From positions 868,001 to 932,000 of the forward strand of contig JARFXM010000010.1 of the NCBI GenBank assembly GCA_029532625.1: a stretch of DNA of 64,000 bases, in the 5' to 3' direction. The notes beneath the pieces are model-generated. The model was not told the origin of the DNA and searched no databases. It saw nothing but the letters and a program-made list of their open reading frames with translations. How positions within the stretch are numbered: position 1 is the first letter of the stretch; every line of letters begins with the position of its first letter. The stretch is from Lomentospora prolificans. Taxonomy: Eukaryota; Ascomycota; Sordariomycetes; Microascales; Microascaceae. This document shows positions 1 to 11,310 of this stretch, one piece after another. The translations under genes were made by a program, and so were the position numbers.

Positions 1-187
1 ATCCCATGTCATTAGCGATGAAGGGTTGTTCGAAGGGGGAGGATGAGATGCAATGCATGGCATGGCTGGGGGCGTTTGGGCTGTCCTTCTTCAATTAGGT
101 ACTATATCCATTGATTTCTACATGTCTCGTCGGCCCTCACAGCTGACGCCCTGTAACAGATGTGCTGCGGCGCAATGCAACTGTGTA

Positions 188-670
188 TTATTCCCAGGAC
201 TGGTCCGTTGTCGGCACCTGTAAACTATCAAGCTCATGCTCGTATGTAGCATCTGCTGAGTACGGATACCAAGGCGATTGAGGCGCTGGTAAGTTCATGC
301 ACAGGTCGACCACTCCTTGGGACGTAGTCCATGCACCGCCAGGCTCGAGAGTAAGCATATAGATCGGTCCTAGGCACACCATGAACAGTGGAATCGCCGA
401 GGATAATAGGGGATATACGAGTCTAATTTCAGTTATGCATACAGTACACGGGCTAAGGTGGGTGCTGATGTTTAGCATATATCGACAGAAGGAGTGGATG
501 AGGGCTAGCGAGCGATTCCTGGTTGTCCAGGTTGTGGGTTCTGGTTGGAGAATAAAGAATAATATAGAGAATACTAGCATAATTGGGGCTGTACCTCTGT
601 AGAAGTAAATTATCAGAGTGAGGAGCAAGGCATAGTAGCTTATCGAAGCACTAGAGGCATGGTAGCACGT
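188..670 (-). CDS. Membrane-protein fragment, probably a last exon
   Basis: An open minus-strand frame of about 160 codons ends at 188 and begins just after an in-frame TAA near 672. It has no convincing ATG at its start (the apparent start near 628 is TTG), so it is more likely a terminal exon or a remnant than a whole gene. The translation has three hydrophobic stretches: LTLIIYFY near the start, then IMLVFSILFFIL, then YPLLSSAIPLFMVCLGPIYM. A glycine/tryptophan segment (GGAWTTSQ) and a polar tail follow. This layout resembles the C-terminal part of fungal polytopic membrane proteins, but I cannot name a family. The real gene would have upstream exons at higher coordinates, where I could not find a convincing match. 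Confidence 0.3.
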   Translation of the reverse strand, partial: TCYHASSASISYYALLLTLIIYFYRGTAPIMLVFSILFFILQPEPTTWTTRNRSLALIHSFCRYMLNISTHLSPCTVCITEIRLVYPLLSSAIPLFMVCLGPIYMLTLEPGGAWTTSQGVVDLCMNLPAPQSPWYPYSADATYEHELDSLQVPTTDQSWE

Positions 671-671
671 A

Positions 672-2251
672 GGTTACCCTCTCTCAGACGAACGACGAGG
701 GGGCCAGGAATGCATTGCGGTCATTTGGGTTGTAGCTAGCAGCCTTTCTCGCACCTCTTTCACTCCCTCACCTAGAAGCTGAGAGGGGATAGTGGAACCG
801 CTTCTTTCCGCTTTCATCCTCAAGGAAAACTTGATCAAAAGACGATGCAGGAAGCAATGGCTGGATATGACATAGCGCGCGCGAGGTGACGTCGGCAGGC
901 GGGCTTGAGTGAAGCCGGGTGCGAACAAGAAATTTGCATGTGATTGTCCATCGATGAAGTGATATGAGCCATGAAGGGCTGCAGGTAGGCGGTACATCAA
1001 AGAGGTGGTAAACCCTTGAAGCCTCGGTAGCGCAGCCCCCCCAGAGGCATGTATCCAGTACACTTTGTCGCTTTTGCACAAGCCGAAGCATATGATCCGA
1101 GCTAGTGTCCCAATTACAGTGGTCCCAGGCCAGGCTTCCCCGCAAATGAAGGCCAGCGGAAAGAACGCCTCATCACAGTGGCACGCGGGCAGAAAGGGCG
1201 GGCTTTGCTGGGTGCCTCACGTGCTTCATGAGTGACTGCCTCCTGTCGTCGCAGGTATCAGTTACCGCTCTTCCACCATTAGTTCTGTAGCCCGACGAGT
1301 ACAATTCTGAGGGCTGGTCTGGAGACACATATCTGCCTGGCGGAGAGCAACTTAGCGCTTCAATGTTGGCTGTGCGTTTCTCCTTAGTGCTTGTAGCAAC
1401 CAACCTCGTGGGCCTAAATGCATCTGGTCTTGCGGAACTGACCATATCACCTCGGATTTTATTTTTTTCTTTTCTCCCACTCTTCCTCCCCCATTCTTTT
1501 CCAGCCCTCCAATTCATCACGGAAATAGCCCCTAAAATCTATAGCGACGCTCGACAACGAGTCCTGTTGAGCTCATCGTGCTCAGGTTCCCCTCCTTCCC
1601 AGCGACGCATTACACTTGCGCCCTGGGTCCCTGTGTTTTACCTTTTCTCGTTCTTTGCCTAGCTTAGTGCACCGTGCTCTCACACCCCCGCTGGCGGTTT
1701 CCAGGAGCTTTTGTGCACTGCACACGCCCAATGCCTCGTTGTGCCTTGTCATGCCGCTCCTGTGACCAGCCCAGCCCTCGACTTAGAGGATCAAACTTGG
1801 TTGAAAGACGAACTGGGACCAAGTCCAGTTGATAAATGGCAGCCTTTGTAAGTTTTCTTTTTCTTTTCTTTCTTTTCTCTTCCTTGCGATAAGTTTCTGG
1901 ATATCTAGCAAACTTAGCGGTTTCGGTCTCATGGTTCCGCCATGGTGCTGTCCAAGTTGGGCGAGGCGCTCAGTCGAAGGTGCCATCCACGTCAGTGCGG
2001 CTTCCACGGCCAATCCCGACGTCATTGTCGCGCTGACCACCTTCCCTGCATCAACCTCCAATCAGCCTCTCCACGCGGGCTAGAATCGTCTCCAGCACAA
2101 CCATCTGTTGTGTCTACCATCTCCTTTCCGTCCTCCCTGTTACCTTTTTTATTATTCTAGCATCCATTGCTATAATATTTTAATCATCTTATTTCATCGA
2201 CAGCATTGCTAATAAATGTCGCCCAAGTAGGAGCCTCCGTGGCTAATTCAA
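672..2251. other. Intergenic, no gene recognised
   Basis: Only short ORFs without recognisable domains occur here. Pyrimidine-rich tracts around 1450-1510 and 1855-1890, and the 2085-2160 stretch, fit promoter and 5' leader sequence for the peroxin gene that starts at 2252. Confidence 0.4.
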
Positions 2252-4365
2252 ATGAGTTCCCCAAAGCGTCCTCGTGGCCCCGACGCTGACGGCCTGGGCC
2301 CAGCTGGCCCAGACGACCTCTCCTCTCCTCCCAACGCACCCCCTACCTACGCGGCTTTTTCTCCCGCCACGCTCTCCTCGAACCCTTCAGCCAAATCCAC
2401 CTCCAAGCGCCGCTCTACCATTCTCGTTCATCAAAAATCACCTCTCCTCCTAGCGACCCCGCCCCAGATTACTCGAGCCCTCGCCTACTCCCATCCTTTC
2501 CTCCTGCCGTTGAATAAGTTTGCGGGACTGTTGACATGGACGACTGGGGACCCATGGGAGAGCTTTGTGATGCTGCTCGTGTTTTGGGCCGTCGTGCTGT
2601 ACGGTGACGTGGTCATACGCATGGCAGGTCCCATTGTCGTTGTTGTAGCGTTGATCCTCGGCATGTACGGACGGAGGTTTAGCCCGTTGAGCACGAGTGG
2701 GTGGAGCGAGCCCGCGCAAAAGGACTTGTCGGCCAAGGCCGCATCGGGTGCTGCCGCTACTGCAGGCCGACTGCAGAAGAATGGCGGGAAGCCGACGGCA
2801 AACGGAGGCGCCAAGCTCGGACACACGAGGGGGAACTCGGAAGTCACCAACACACGGCACCAAAAGACGTTGGACGAGATCGTCGAGACTCTCAAGGAGT
2901 TTACCGGCCGGTGCAACGTGCTCCTGGAGCCCATGATTGAAATGACGGATTTCCTCAGCACCCAGCGATCTCCCACCTCGGCAACGACGAGACCCGCTCT
3001 CACGACGATGTTCATACGCATCCTCTTTTGCACGCCGTTTTGGGTCGTCTTGACGCTACCTCCTCTCCGGATTATCACAACGAGACGGGTGGTGCTAGTC
3101 TTCGGCACCCTGGTACTCAGCTGGCACGCCCGGTTTATGCGTGTTGCGCGCGAAGTTTTGTGGAGGAGTTCAATGGTCAGGAGGCTAGCCGCGCTCCTGA
3201 CGGGCCTCACCTTTGAGTCCCCCATGCGACCTACACCGGCCTTTCCCACGGCGGGGCCCGACCCGGAAACCCTCGCCACAGCCGCCAACAAGCGACGCGA
3301 ATCCGAGCTGACCAAGGCGCTGCGCCAGCAGTCGCACCACCACGGCCACAAGCACGGCGTCGGCGCCGATGGCGTGGGCAAGGATGCCGGGGTCAAATTT
3401 ACCTTTATCATCTACGAAAACCAGCGTCGGTGGGTTGGCCTCGGGTGGACGACTAGTCTGTTTGCCTACGAGCGCAGCGCGTGGACCGACGAGCACAACA
3501 ACTCAGTGCCGTCGCGGGACTCTTTTGAGCTGCCCGAGACGGAAGAGGGGAGTAGAATGCACTGGCGGTGGGTGGCGGGGAGCAAATGGAAGGTTGACGG
3601 AGTGCCAGATGATGGCAAGGAGAGCGTAGACTATGATGGCCCAGAGGGGAAGAATGGGTGGGTGTATTATGATAATAAGGTTAGTTTTGTCTAGCAGGAA
3701 AGGCGACGCTTCTTTGAGTATTACCGGCTAACTCCTCTTTACAGTGGCAAAACGGTAGACGAGGACAGGATGGCTGGGGCCGGTGGACAAGACGGAGAAA
3801 GTGGTATCGTGATGCCGAGCTCGTCGAGATAGATGAAGATGAGCAGAACGGTGTCACGCCAGAGGATGCAGCTCTCCCACAGACGAAAACCGATTCTGAC
3901 GAGCCCGCGGCCATATCAACGACGGCTCCCAAGATACAAGCCTACAGTACGGCCGGAGAAAAGATGGAGTCGCCCATCGTAAGCGACTTTAGCAAGGCGT
4001 CCTCAACCGCTCTTTCTCCTGTACAAGAGACTGATGGCGCAGCCGAGGACGCGAATGGTGATGCCAATGTCAATGGCGTACCCATCACAAACAGTGGCAA
4101 GCGACCCGATGAAAAAGACACCAACGACACGTCGTCTCTACACTCCACGTCTTCGCGATCTTTCTTCCGGCCGGGTTCACTGCGGCGAAAGGCTACCGAC
4201 CGATCAGTTGCGGTAACGGTAACTTCTTCTTCGTCGGCACCACCCGCTCCCGGTGTGCAGGACAAGGACAAGGACAAGGACAAGGACAAGGACAAGGACA
4301 AGGGGGGCCGCACCGCACTCGGAGGGCGAGCGAGGCGCGGAGCGAAGATGAGGTTTCCGGGCTAG
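2252..4365 (+). CDS. Pex24p/dysferlin-domain peroxisomal membrane protein
   Basis: Predicted exons are 2252..3679 and 3745..4365 (682 aa). The 65-bp intron starts GTTAGT and ends ACAG, and joins two halves of one dysferlin domain in frame. The N-terminus is Pro/Ser-rich. Hydrophobic segments follow near residues 95-140 (VMLLVFWAVVLYGDVVIRMAG) and 250-290 (MFIRILFCTPFWVVLTLPPLR), as in the reticulon-like part of the yeast Pex28-Pex32 group. The C-terminal dysferlin motifs are FTFIIYENQRRWVGLGW, MHWRWVAGSKWKVD and GWVYYDNKWQNG...GWGRWTRRRKWYRD. Members of this family sit in peroxisome or ER membranes and control peroxisome number and size at ER-peroxisome contacts. The acidic tail holds seven Asp-Lys repeats encoded by a hexanucleotide array at 4261-4302. 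The start ATG follows an AT-rich leader. The family is clear; which of the paralogous peroxins it matches is not. Confidence 0.9.
4261..4302 (+). repeat. Coding hexanucleotide array (GACAAG)x7
   Basis: Seven perfect copies of GACAAG lie in frame in the peroxin gene and encode (Asp-Lys)x7 in its disordered C-terminal tail. The unit is a multiple of three, so changes in copy number keep the frame. Confidence 0.95.
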
Positions 4366-5635
4366 GGTTGGCGGTCGAGATGTCGATACATGACCAAGGC
4401 AAGGGGTCATGGGGAATTGGAGACGAGGCGCGCATGTCGCTTGAGTGAAGGCCCTAGGTGGGTTAGACGAGTGTATGAATGAAATTGTATACTATGGTAC
4501 GGTATGGGTATCAATACTGATATAGAATATAATTACGAGTTATGATTCTAGAGTCGCGGGAATACTAGGTGACAGATGTTTCCCTGGTGCAGTGGTGTTA
4601 GGTTTGTCCTAGAAGTCGACCTCAATACTGGACCAATCGTTGGAAATATTTCATATGATGTGAGCCACAATATTTACCATGAGTCTTGGATACCCATGCG
4701 TGATATGCAGAAGAGATGACTACATTTCCTTTCAGCATAGCAGCAAATTTTTATCTGCTACCTCCACACGACGAATTCACGTTAGAGGGAGCCCTGATTA
4801 TTCACTTTGAATCGCGAAGGGGTGTAATTCCCAAACGCAATAATGAACTAACATAATCTATGATTGATTTTAATAATATCGAGAGCAGGAGAGAGAACGG
4901 TGAGAGAGTGTCCCCTGTCCCCAAGAGATTAGTGCGGCATTGAGAAGATTGAGGTCAAGGAGAGTTGACAACCCAATACTTTGCCCGACTTGAGCCGAAT
5001 AAAAATATATGCTGGTATTCGCGCTGAAAGACTTGGTCGTAGATGCGGCTCACTATCCAGCTTCCCCGAAGCTGGAAGGTCTGGGCCACCGGCGGTTTGC
5101 GGAACGAAGGCGGGGAAGACGAGTACGCGACGCGGCGTGAGAGTCCCTTGCCGGAATGAGTGGTGGATGACGCGGGAACGCCTGGCGGGGTTTGGGATCG
5201 ACGGCTTGCTACGGATTTACATATAGGAACGGCGTAGCCGGCTTGCAGATAATCGTGTTCACGTCTCTACTAGATTTCTGACAGCGAAACTGCCGATATT
5301 TAGCAGCAGTCGATACGAACAATTTTCTTGGGACGACTTGCTTAACGGCGACATTGCGTCGGCAACGTACATACTCTTTGGCCAAGAACGTACGACATGA
5401 TCGAAAATTTCCAGTTGTTCCCAAGATAATAAAAGAGGCTAAAGGAAGAAAACGGGGTGTTCTCGACGCAGTCACGCATCAGATCTGGCAAGGGGAAAGG
5501 TCAGCAGAGGTCAGACTAGGTCCGTAGCCATCCGGTGTCACGATAACGACTGGATTGACAAGTCCCATCACACCCAATTCTCAATTCCCCCCGTGCAGAT
5601 CATCCGCAGGTACCATTGAGGCTAGACGGGGAACA
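4366..5635. other. Intergenic, AT-rich in part
   Basis: This stretch holds the 3' flank of the peroxin gene (AT-rich at 4470-4560 and 4800-4880) and the promoter of the methyltransferase gene. No ORF here looks like a gene. Confidence 0.4.
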
Positions 5636-6334
5636 ATGACAGACGTTCCAGCCCAGCAACCCCCGCCGGACCTCAAAGCCCGCATCAAAACGTCGTACGA
5701 CGCCATCGCGGAAACCTACAACAAATGGACCACCCAGCACTCCGACGTGCGCGTCCGCTACCTCTCCAAGCTCCTCGACCTGCTCCCGGCAGATTCGCCC
5801 CGGCCCCTCCGCATACTCGAGCTAGGCTGCGGCGCCGGCGAGCCCTCGACCAAGCTGCTGGCCTCGCGACCCAACGTGCAGGTGGTGGGAAACGACATTT
5901 CTAGCGCCCAGGTAGCCATGGCCCGGGTGAATGCGCAGACGTGGGAGCTCGGCGAGGGGTCGTCTGTCGAGTTCATCGAGGGCGACATGGCAGACCTCGC
6001 GGTGCTGGACTTTGAGAAGGGAAGCCTGGACGGCGTGGTTGCGTTGTATAGCCTTATTCACCTGCCGAGGGAGGAGCAGACGGTCATGCTGGGGAGGATT
6101 AATAGGTGGTTGAGGCCGGGCGGGCTGTTGATGGGGAACTTTTCGGAGGGGGAGGCCGAGGGCATCGTCATGGAGGAGTGGCTCGATGAGAAGGGCTGGA
6201 TGTTTTGGAGCGGGTGGGGGAGGGAGGGGACGGTTGAGCGGTTGAAGGGGGAGGGTTTTGAGGTCTTGGTGGAGGCAGTTGAAGGGGAGGGTGTTGATGT
6301 TGATTTTTTGTGGGTTGTTGCGAGGAAGACATGA
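5636..6334 (+). CDS. Class I SAM-dependent methyltransferase
   Basis: Single exon, 232 aa. The open frame extends back to 5555, but that position is TTG. The ATG at 5636 with context GAACAATGAC is the likely start. The protein has a helical N-terminus (SYDAIAETYNKW). Motif I, ILELGCGAGEPS, is at about residues 60-71 and binds S-adenosylmethionine. An acidic strand-2 end (VVGNDIS) and motif II/III-like FIEGDMADLAVLDF, DGVVALYSLIHLP and LRPGGLLMGNF complete the Rossmann-like fold (Methyltransf_11/25 type). The substrate cannot be read from the sequence. No biosynthetic gene cluster surrounds it, so a housekeeping or small-molecule role is as likely as secondary metabolism. G-rich codon use towards the 3' end is noticeable, but the frame is intact. 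Confidence 0.9.
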   Translation: MTDVPAQQPPPDLKARIKTSYDAIAETYNKWTTQHSDVRVRYLSKLLDLLPADSPRPLRILELGCGAGEPSTKLLASRPNVQVVGNDISSAQVAMARVNAQTWELGEGSSVEFIEGDMADLAVLDFEKGSLDGVVALYSLIHLPREEQTVMLGRINRWLRPGGLLMGNFSEGEAEGIVMEEWLDEKGWMFWSGWGREGTVERLKGEGFEVLVEAVEGEGVDVDFLWVVARKT

Positions 6335-8762
6335 GGTTATCGTGATGTGGCTGGTCTATAGTTTGGAACAGAGGGAATACGTGTCGTAGAGCAGGCGTAG
6401 GAGCCCTCGTTTTGTATTTAGACTACGAGACAAGGTTTCTTCTTATTCTTAAGGAACCTTGATAGTGGTAAGTTGCAATTTTCTTGAGGTCTGTCCTCTA
6501 CTCGCTCTTCTATTGCCCCCGTGTGTCCCGTTTTCTTTCATGTCTCTACAAGGTCTTCATGCAAGAGCTGAAGTAGCCTAGATCTATCAGACTCTAAATC
6601 TCTTCCGGCTCCCTGTTCCTCAGCATCTGGGACGGTCCGTCGACTGCAGCCAAGAACTGAAGTGCTTACTCGAGACCAACTAAGCAGCTCGTCAAAGGAC
6701 GGTAGGCGCTATCGACTCGAAGCAGGCGCGATCCTAACAACATTCGACTTTATATCGGAAAGGCCGACTTCTGTAGAAGTTGCGTGATTGGATATCCGGA
6801 CTCTGTGACTGCCTGAAGCCTCCGAGACCGCTGAGAGTTCGATGACGCCAGCCTGTCAGTCGTCATCCCTGTCCGCTCTTCGTTTGGTTTCATCTGTCGT
6901 CATCTTAAACCTGCCAAAGGGGGACTTGGCATATTTCCAGCTCGAGTTTCCTCCGCCAGCTGTGGACTAGCATATGAATCGGACAGAGGCAAGTTCAACC
7001 GCGGTCGGGACGCCAATTTTCCCGGTCCCGGATATGCCTCCACAGCTAGATGCCAATCCAGGAAGCTCGAACGAAAGAGATAATCTTTTTTCCTGTCCCG
7101 CCCTGCTACGAGATTATACTTCGTATTTTGGTGATGAGATACTGGTTAGTAGTACATCAATGATCTTCAGGGTGGCGCATGCACGACGACGCAAAGTGGC
7201 CGCTTCGCCTCCGCACGATGTTTCCCTAGAGTCCCATCCGTAGCCTCTGACTCTACAAAATTCCGGTCTTTCCCTTCCTACGACTTTCCAAGTCTGACAA
7301 AACCCCCGATGCTGTACTCGCCGACAACCGCAAGGTTAGCGCGCTGGCGCAGGGATCACCAACGATGAGACGTGCAAGGGTTCTGCCCGCTAGCTCGTCA
7401 TATAAATTCCCCGCCAGGCCAAGCGCCGACTATTTTTCGGCAGTGGTCTAAGACTAAGTATTAAACTAAGTTTCCGAAGCCAGGCCAGGCGACGGTGCCA
7501 ACGCTAACGATTTGGTGTTCCAAAGAGCTGGCAAAGCTGGCGTCTGGCGTGGGGTGGTTGTCGACAGGTTATAAGCATCTTTAAGACCTCTGTCTAATGG
7601 ATAGGGAATATTCCCCTATCCCATTTTTGGTCTAACAGTGGTCGTCGCCAGACAATTAGAAGTAGTATTGCCAGCGATGGCAACGATGGATGCTATGCCA
7701 TCCACTCGAGGTCACATTTCGGATGGCGATACTTATTTCTAATGATTAGGTGGTGCTTACTCAGTCCCCTTCGAGAGGGCGACGTCAGCACCTCGATGCT
7801 GGCCAAGAACATGACGGAGAGAGGAAGAGGGTGAGTGAGCCTCCCGTCCTGTGCTTCTCCCGCTCGCTCGCCTTCCCGTACCCGGCTCTTCGTCTCGCCC
7901 TCGCCAATTCGATTCGTGGAGTCAAGCAGGACGCAGCTCGCAGTGGTTGCACACGTGAAGATCCCCTGTTTGGCCGTTTTCCCCAGGATTTAATCAACCA
8001 GTCTGGCACTCTTTGGGTGTCCATGTCATTTCCCTTTTCAATCTCGTCCCGTTAGGTCATGAGCCTCGCCTCCACGTTCGCTTAATAGATTGCACCCATC
8101 AACTCGCTTCACTCTTGCCTGCAAGTTTCCGTCGTTTGTGGTCGTCACGCTCCTTTTTAATACTCGGGAAATTGATTTCCATTTCCATCTTCCTCCAGTA
8201 AAACCTCCTCCTCGGCTTCTTCCCCGCCGTCGCCAGCATACCCCAGCTTTTCCTTTCCCACTTGTCCATTCGAGGGAGGTCGCATTCGACGAAAGCAGAA
8301 GGAAACTCCGCCTATCGCTTGATTGTTCCCTGCAGTAGCTTTTCACTTTCGTCGATCTGCACGTGGGGGAAAAGGGATCCTAGTTCGAATTTCACCGACA
8401 ACCTTCTATTGGCGAAGCATTCAAACCGCCACTCTATTTTGGCATCCGATTAAACCTTCCCTAGTTGATCACTGTCTTCGGTTTCAGCAATTTCTAATCG
8501 TGTTGGGTTACGAGTGAGTCCAGTGACGAGCCGCGGGCAAGACATCGAATTTTTCTCGCTTGAACCCGGCTGGAACAAGGGTCGAGATCGATATTAGTGT
8601 TGTAGTAGTAGAGCGGCCCAGCAAAAGTTGGCGAGGTCCCTTATTCCCATTCGCTTTTCCTTATAGTGCTTAAATACCCGGGCTCTTTCCCCCCTTTGGG
8701 AAAAGGAGATTTCTTTCAATATGCAGATCCCATTAGTTGCCGCTGCTGTCCCAACAGTCATC
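6335..8762. other. Intergenic, 2.4 kb, no gene recognised
   Basis: Short ORFs only, none with a recognisable domain. The last 700 bp before the secreted-protein gene are pyrimidine-rich (8130-8260), as expected for a fungal promoter and leader. Confidence 0.4.
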
Positions 8763-9577
8763 ATGAAACCCTCAAACACGGTTGCTTCTGCGGTTCTCGC
8801 TGGCGCGTCTATCGCTAGTGCTGGTAAGGGGACGGTGGGCTTGTGTGGGTCGATGGCATATGCTGATGGTTAGTCTCATACTCCCTTTTCCCTCTCTCTC
8901 TCTCTCTCTCTCTTTCGATCTTGGCATTTAGCCTGCCCATTCTTTAGCGGCGAAGAGGTATAAGCTGACATTGCTTGACCAGGCGGAATCTACTGCCGCG
9001 AGAACGCCGTTGGGGCCTGCACTACAGACCTAGGAGACTTTCCGGCTAAGAACAAGTGGGACCTACAGAGTACGATCTGCACCTTGTCGCTCCTTATCGT
9101 CTTCCCACCCCATTTTTGGCTTTATTCCCTGATACTCTAACACTATATTCAGTTCTATGGACCGATGACAAGAGCGTACACCTCATCAAGCAATCTGAGA
9201 AAGACCCGCACACCTACATCCAGTTCAAGGACAAGCTCTACATCGACGCTTCTCGTGGCGCCAAAGCCCCTATTGGCTTCACTCCAGACAATTCCACCCT
9301 TCTCGAGGGCGAGACCTCGTGGGCTTGGAGTGGTGCTTACGGTTTCATCATCTGGTCTCCGACGGACAACCCCCAAGACGGGTTGGCGGATGGCGGCCTC
9401 GTCACCGGACAGGGTGTGGAGTGGTTAGACGTTCCCGGTTATCGCGGACTGAAGCGCGCTCATTGGAATGTGGATAAGTTTGACGAGACTAGGAGGACGG
9501 GTAAAGACTCTGGAGGTTCGTTTGGCATGTGCTACGGGGACTATAGCTCGACCATCATACAAGGTGACCATCCTTAG
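8763..9577 (+). CDS. Small secreted protein of unknown function
   Basis: Predicted exons are 8763..8868, 8983..9069 and 9153..9577 (205 aa). The introns are 114 and 83 bp, and the second has a clear CTAAC branch site and TTCAG acceptor. The N-terminus MKPSNTVASAVLAGASIASA is a typical signal peptide. An in-frame ATG at 8721 would add 14 residues and is the alternative start. The mature part has four cysteines (in LCGS, YCRE, ACTT and GMCYG) and is rich in aromatic and acidic residues (SWAWSGAYGFIIWSP). No known domain was recognised. Small size, secretion and paired cysteines fit an extracellular protein or effector-type candidate, but that is inference. The first intron contains a CT microsatellite. 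A GTAAGG at 8824 is a competing donor that would remove the segment containing the first cysteine. Confidence 0.72.
8892..8913 (+). repeat. (CT)11 microsatellite in intron 1
   Basis: Eleven uninterrupted CT dinucleotides lie inside the first intron of the secreted-protein gene, about 20 bp after the donor site. Confidence 0.95.
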
Positions 9578-9586
9578 GTGGTGGAG

Positions 9587-9606
9587 AAAGAAAGAAAGAA
9601 AGAAAG
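9587..9606 (+). repeat. (AAAG)5 microsatellite
   Basis: Five AAAG units lie 10 bp after the stop codon of the secreted-protein gene, in its presumed 3' untranslated region. Confidence 0.9.
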
Positions 9607-9941
9607 AGTCCTGGTACGATTTATGCTGTTATGTGCGAGTATGTCAATGATTTGGGTATATGGCTGGGTTTCAATGTCAACTGCATCATCATCTCCTTGA
9701 GTCTAGATTTTCATCAGTTTCGTGACGCTGCGCTGGAGTGCTCTCTTGGTGGATGGGCGATCTGGAGTATCACCGCAATATGACATACTATACAGTACAA
9801 AGGCAGTGGACAAGAGGGAAGTAGTATTTGGGTGCAGGCCATTATAGTAGTTTATGAACTATATACCTGTCTATCCACTGCGTTCACCACTGATAAAGCA
9901 GCCTTTCGGGTTTAGCTGCGGCTATTCATCACTCCTTCAAC

Positions 9942-11310
9942 TCAACATCTTCCAGTCAACTTGGCTGCGCCAGCCGACCTGATCAAAACTTTGACGGGAA
10001 TAATTCCCTTCTTGAAGGGGTCATAGGAATTCTTGACAACAAAACCCTAGACCTCGTTGTCGTGAACCAGGGCCACGATATGCTGATTCTCGCCAGGAGT
10101 GGGAAGGCCGGTACCAGGGCCGTCGGCACCGACCCTCGAAGCAGGAACCCACTCGGCAATCTTGTCTTCCCAGCCGAGGATACCTTGTCCCACCTCACGA
10201 CCATGCCATTTAATCTTTGCTTCCCAGGACATTCAGCAACAACCTCTCGACGACCTCCCGGCAGCGAACGGCAGAGCCCGAAACGGAACGAAGCCTGGTC
10301 CCATCACGGCCGCACGGCAGGCGGGGCATCCGCTTGAAGCCTTCACAATACAGGTTAATGAGGAACTCGATATCCTGGGTCAAGTACCACTTGGCAAAGG
10401 AGCGGTCGACGCGGACGACGCGCTTGGCGAAGCTGGTGCGGTCGTCGGCTTGGAAGGCATAGCTGCCAAAGAGTGTTTCAGAGGCGCCGTCGTGCTGGCC
10501 GGGGCCTACGGAGTCGGAGTCGGTGGAGTCGGTGGAGTCGGAGCCGGTGGTGGCGCTGCCAGCGTACTGGCGGACGTCGAAGCCGCCGACGGCCGGACGG
10601 GAGTCCGTCGGCTTATCGTCCGCCAGCAGCTGGTTGATGAGGGTGATTAGCCTAAGGAGCCTGGGCATGTGGACGCCCGCGCGGTAGCTCAAGTTGTCGA
10701 GTCCGATGAGGCAGGCGGCTCCGGAATCGAGAATGCGCTGGATCTCGGGGTTGCGTGGGAGGCGCATCTCGGCAAAGATGTAGGTCAGAAAGTCCACCAC
10801 GTCGCCCAAGTACAGGCGGGAGGGAGTATAGGTGAAATCCTGGACGATGAAGCGCTCGCTCACCAAAATGGCGTCGACGGCGGAAAAGTCCTTGCGGCCG
10901 TCGAAATCGTAAAACACGTTGGCGGGATAGACGATGTGGTGATTCAGAAGCCTGTCGGCGGACGGGCCGGTGGGGCCCATGAAGACGGTGCCGTTGGGGT
11001 CGCGCTTGTCACGGAGGGCGACCTTGGTGACGTTGTGGATCATGCGGTACTTGGAGTTGCGGATCAGGATGAGGTCGGCGGGGTAGATGAGGTTGTCGAG
11101 ACGGTGAACGGCGTGGAGCTGGCTGAGGCCGAGCTCGTAGATGTAGCCGTCGAGGTCTTTTCGGAAGGGTGCGGCGGTCTCGATGGGCACGTGGGTGTAC
11201 TCGGAGGGCGTGAAGTTTGGGGCGTCGTCCATGGGGATGACGGCTACGAGATACGGGATCGCGAACTGGTTGATGGGTTCGTCCGTGTTGGCGGCAGGTT
11301 GCTCGGCCAT
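9942..11310 (-). pseudogene. Conserved protein of unknown function, frame broken near C-terminus
   Basis: The main frame runs from the ATG at 11310 to a TAA at 10210 (366 aa). The further-upstream start at 11334 is TTG and was rejected. The N-terminal part is globular and well formed (FAIPYLVAVIPMDDAPNF, then VVDFLTYIFAEMRLPRN). A Ser/Asp/Thr-rich linker (DSTDSTDSDS) is encoded by a GGAGTC-like repeat near 10510-10540. Coding-like sequence continues past the TAA in another minus frame (KIKWHGREVGQGILGWEDK) to a TAG at 10047-10049, then in the same frame to a TGA at 9942 (GFVVKNSYDPFKKGII). One base fewer in the CCC at 10223-10225 (+ strand) would link the first two parts; the TAG would remain. 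It could be a decaying gene, sequence error plus an unseen intron, or a gene truly ending at 10210. I recognise no domain and assign no function. The plus-strand ORFs across this region are shadows. Confidence 0.6.

Noticed and set aside
2485..3411. 308-aa minus-strand ORF
   Set aside because: Lies entirely opposite the peroxin coding exon and has the Arg/Ser/Thr-rich composition of a shadow frame.
8824..8830. GTAAGG as the first donor of the 8.7-kb secreted gene
   Set aside because: It would remove the segment holding the first cysteine; the later donor GTTAGT at 8869 keeps a sensible mature protein. Kept as an alternative only.
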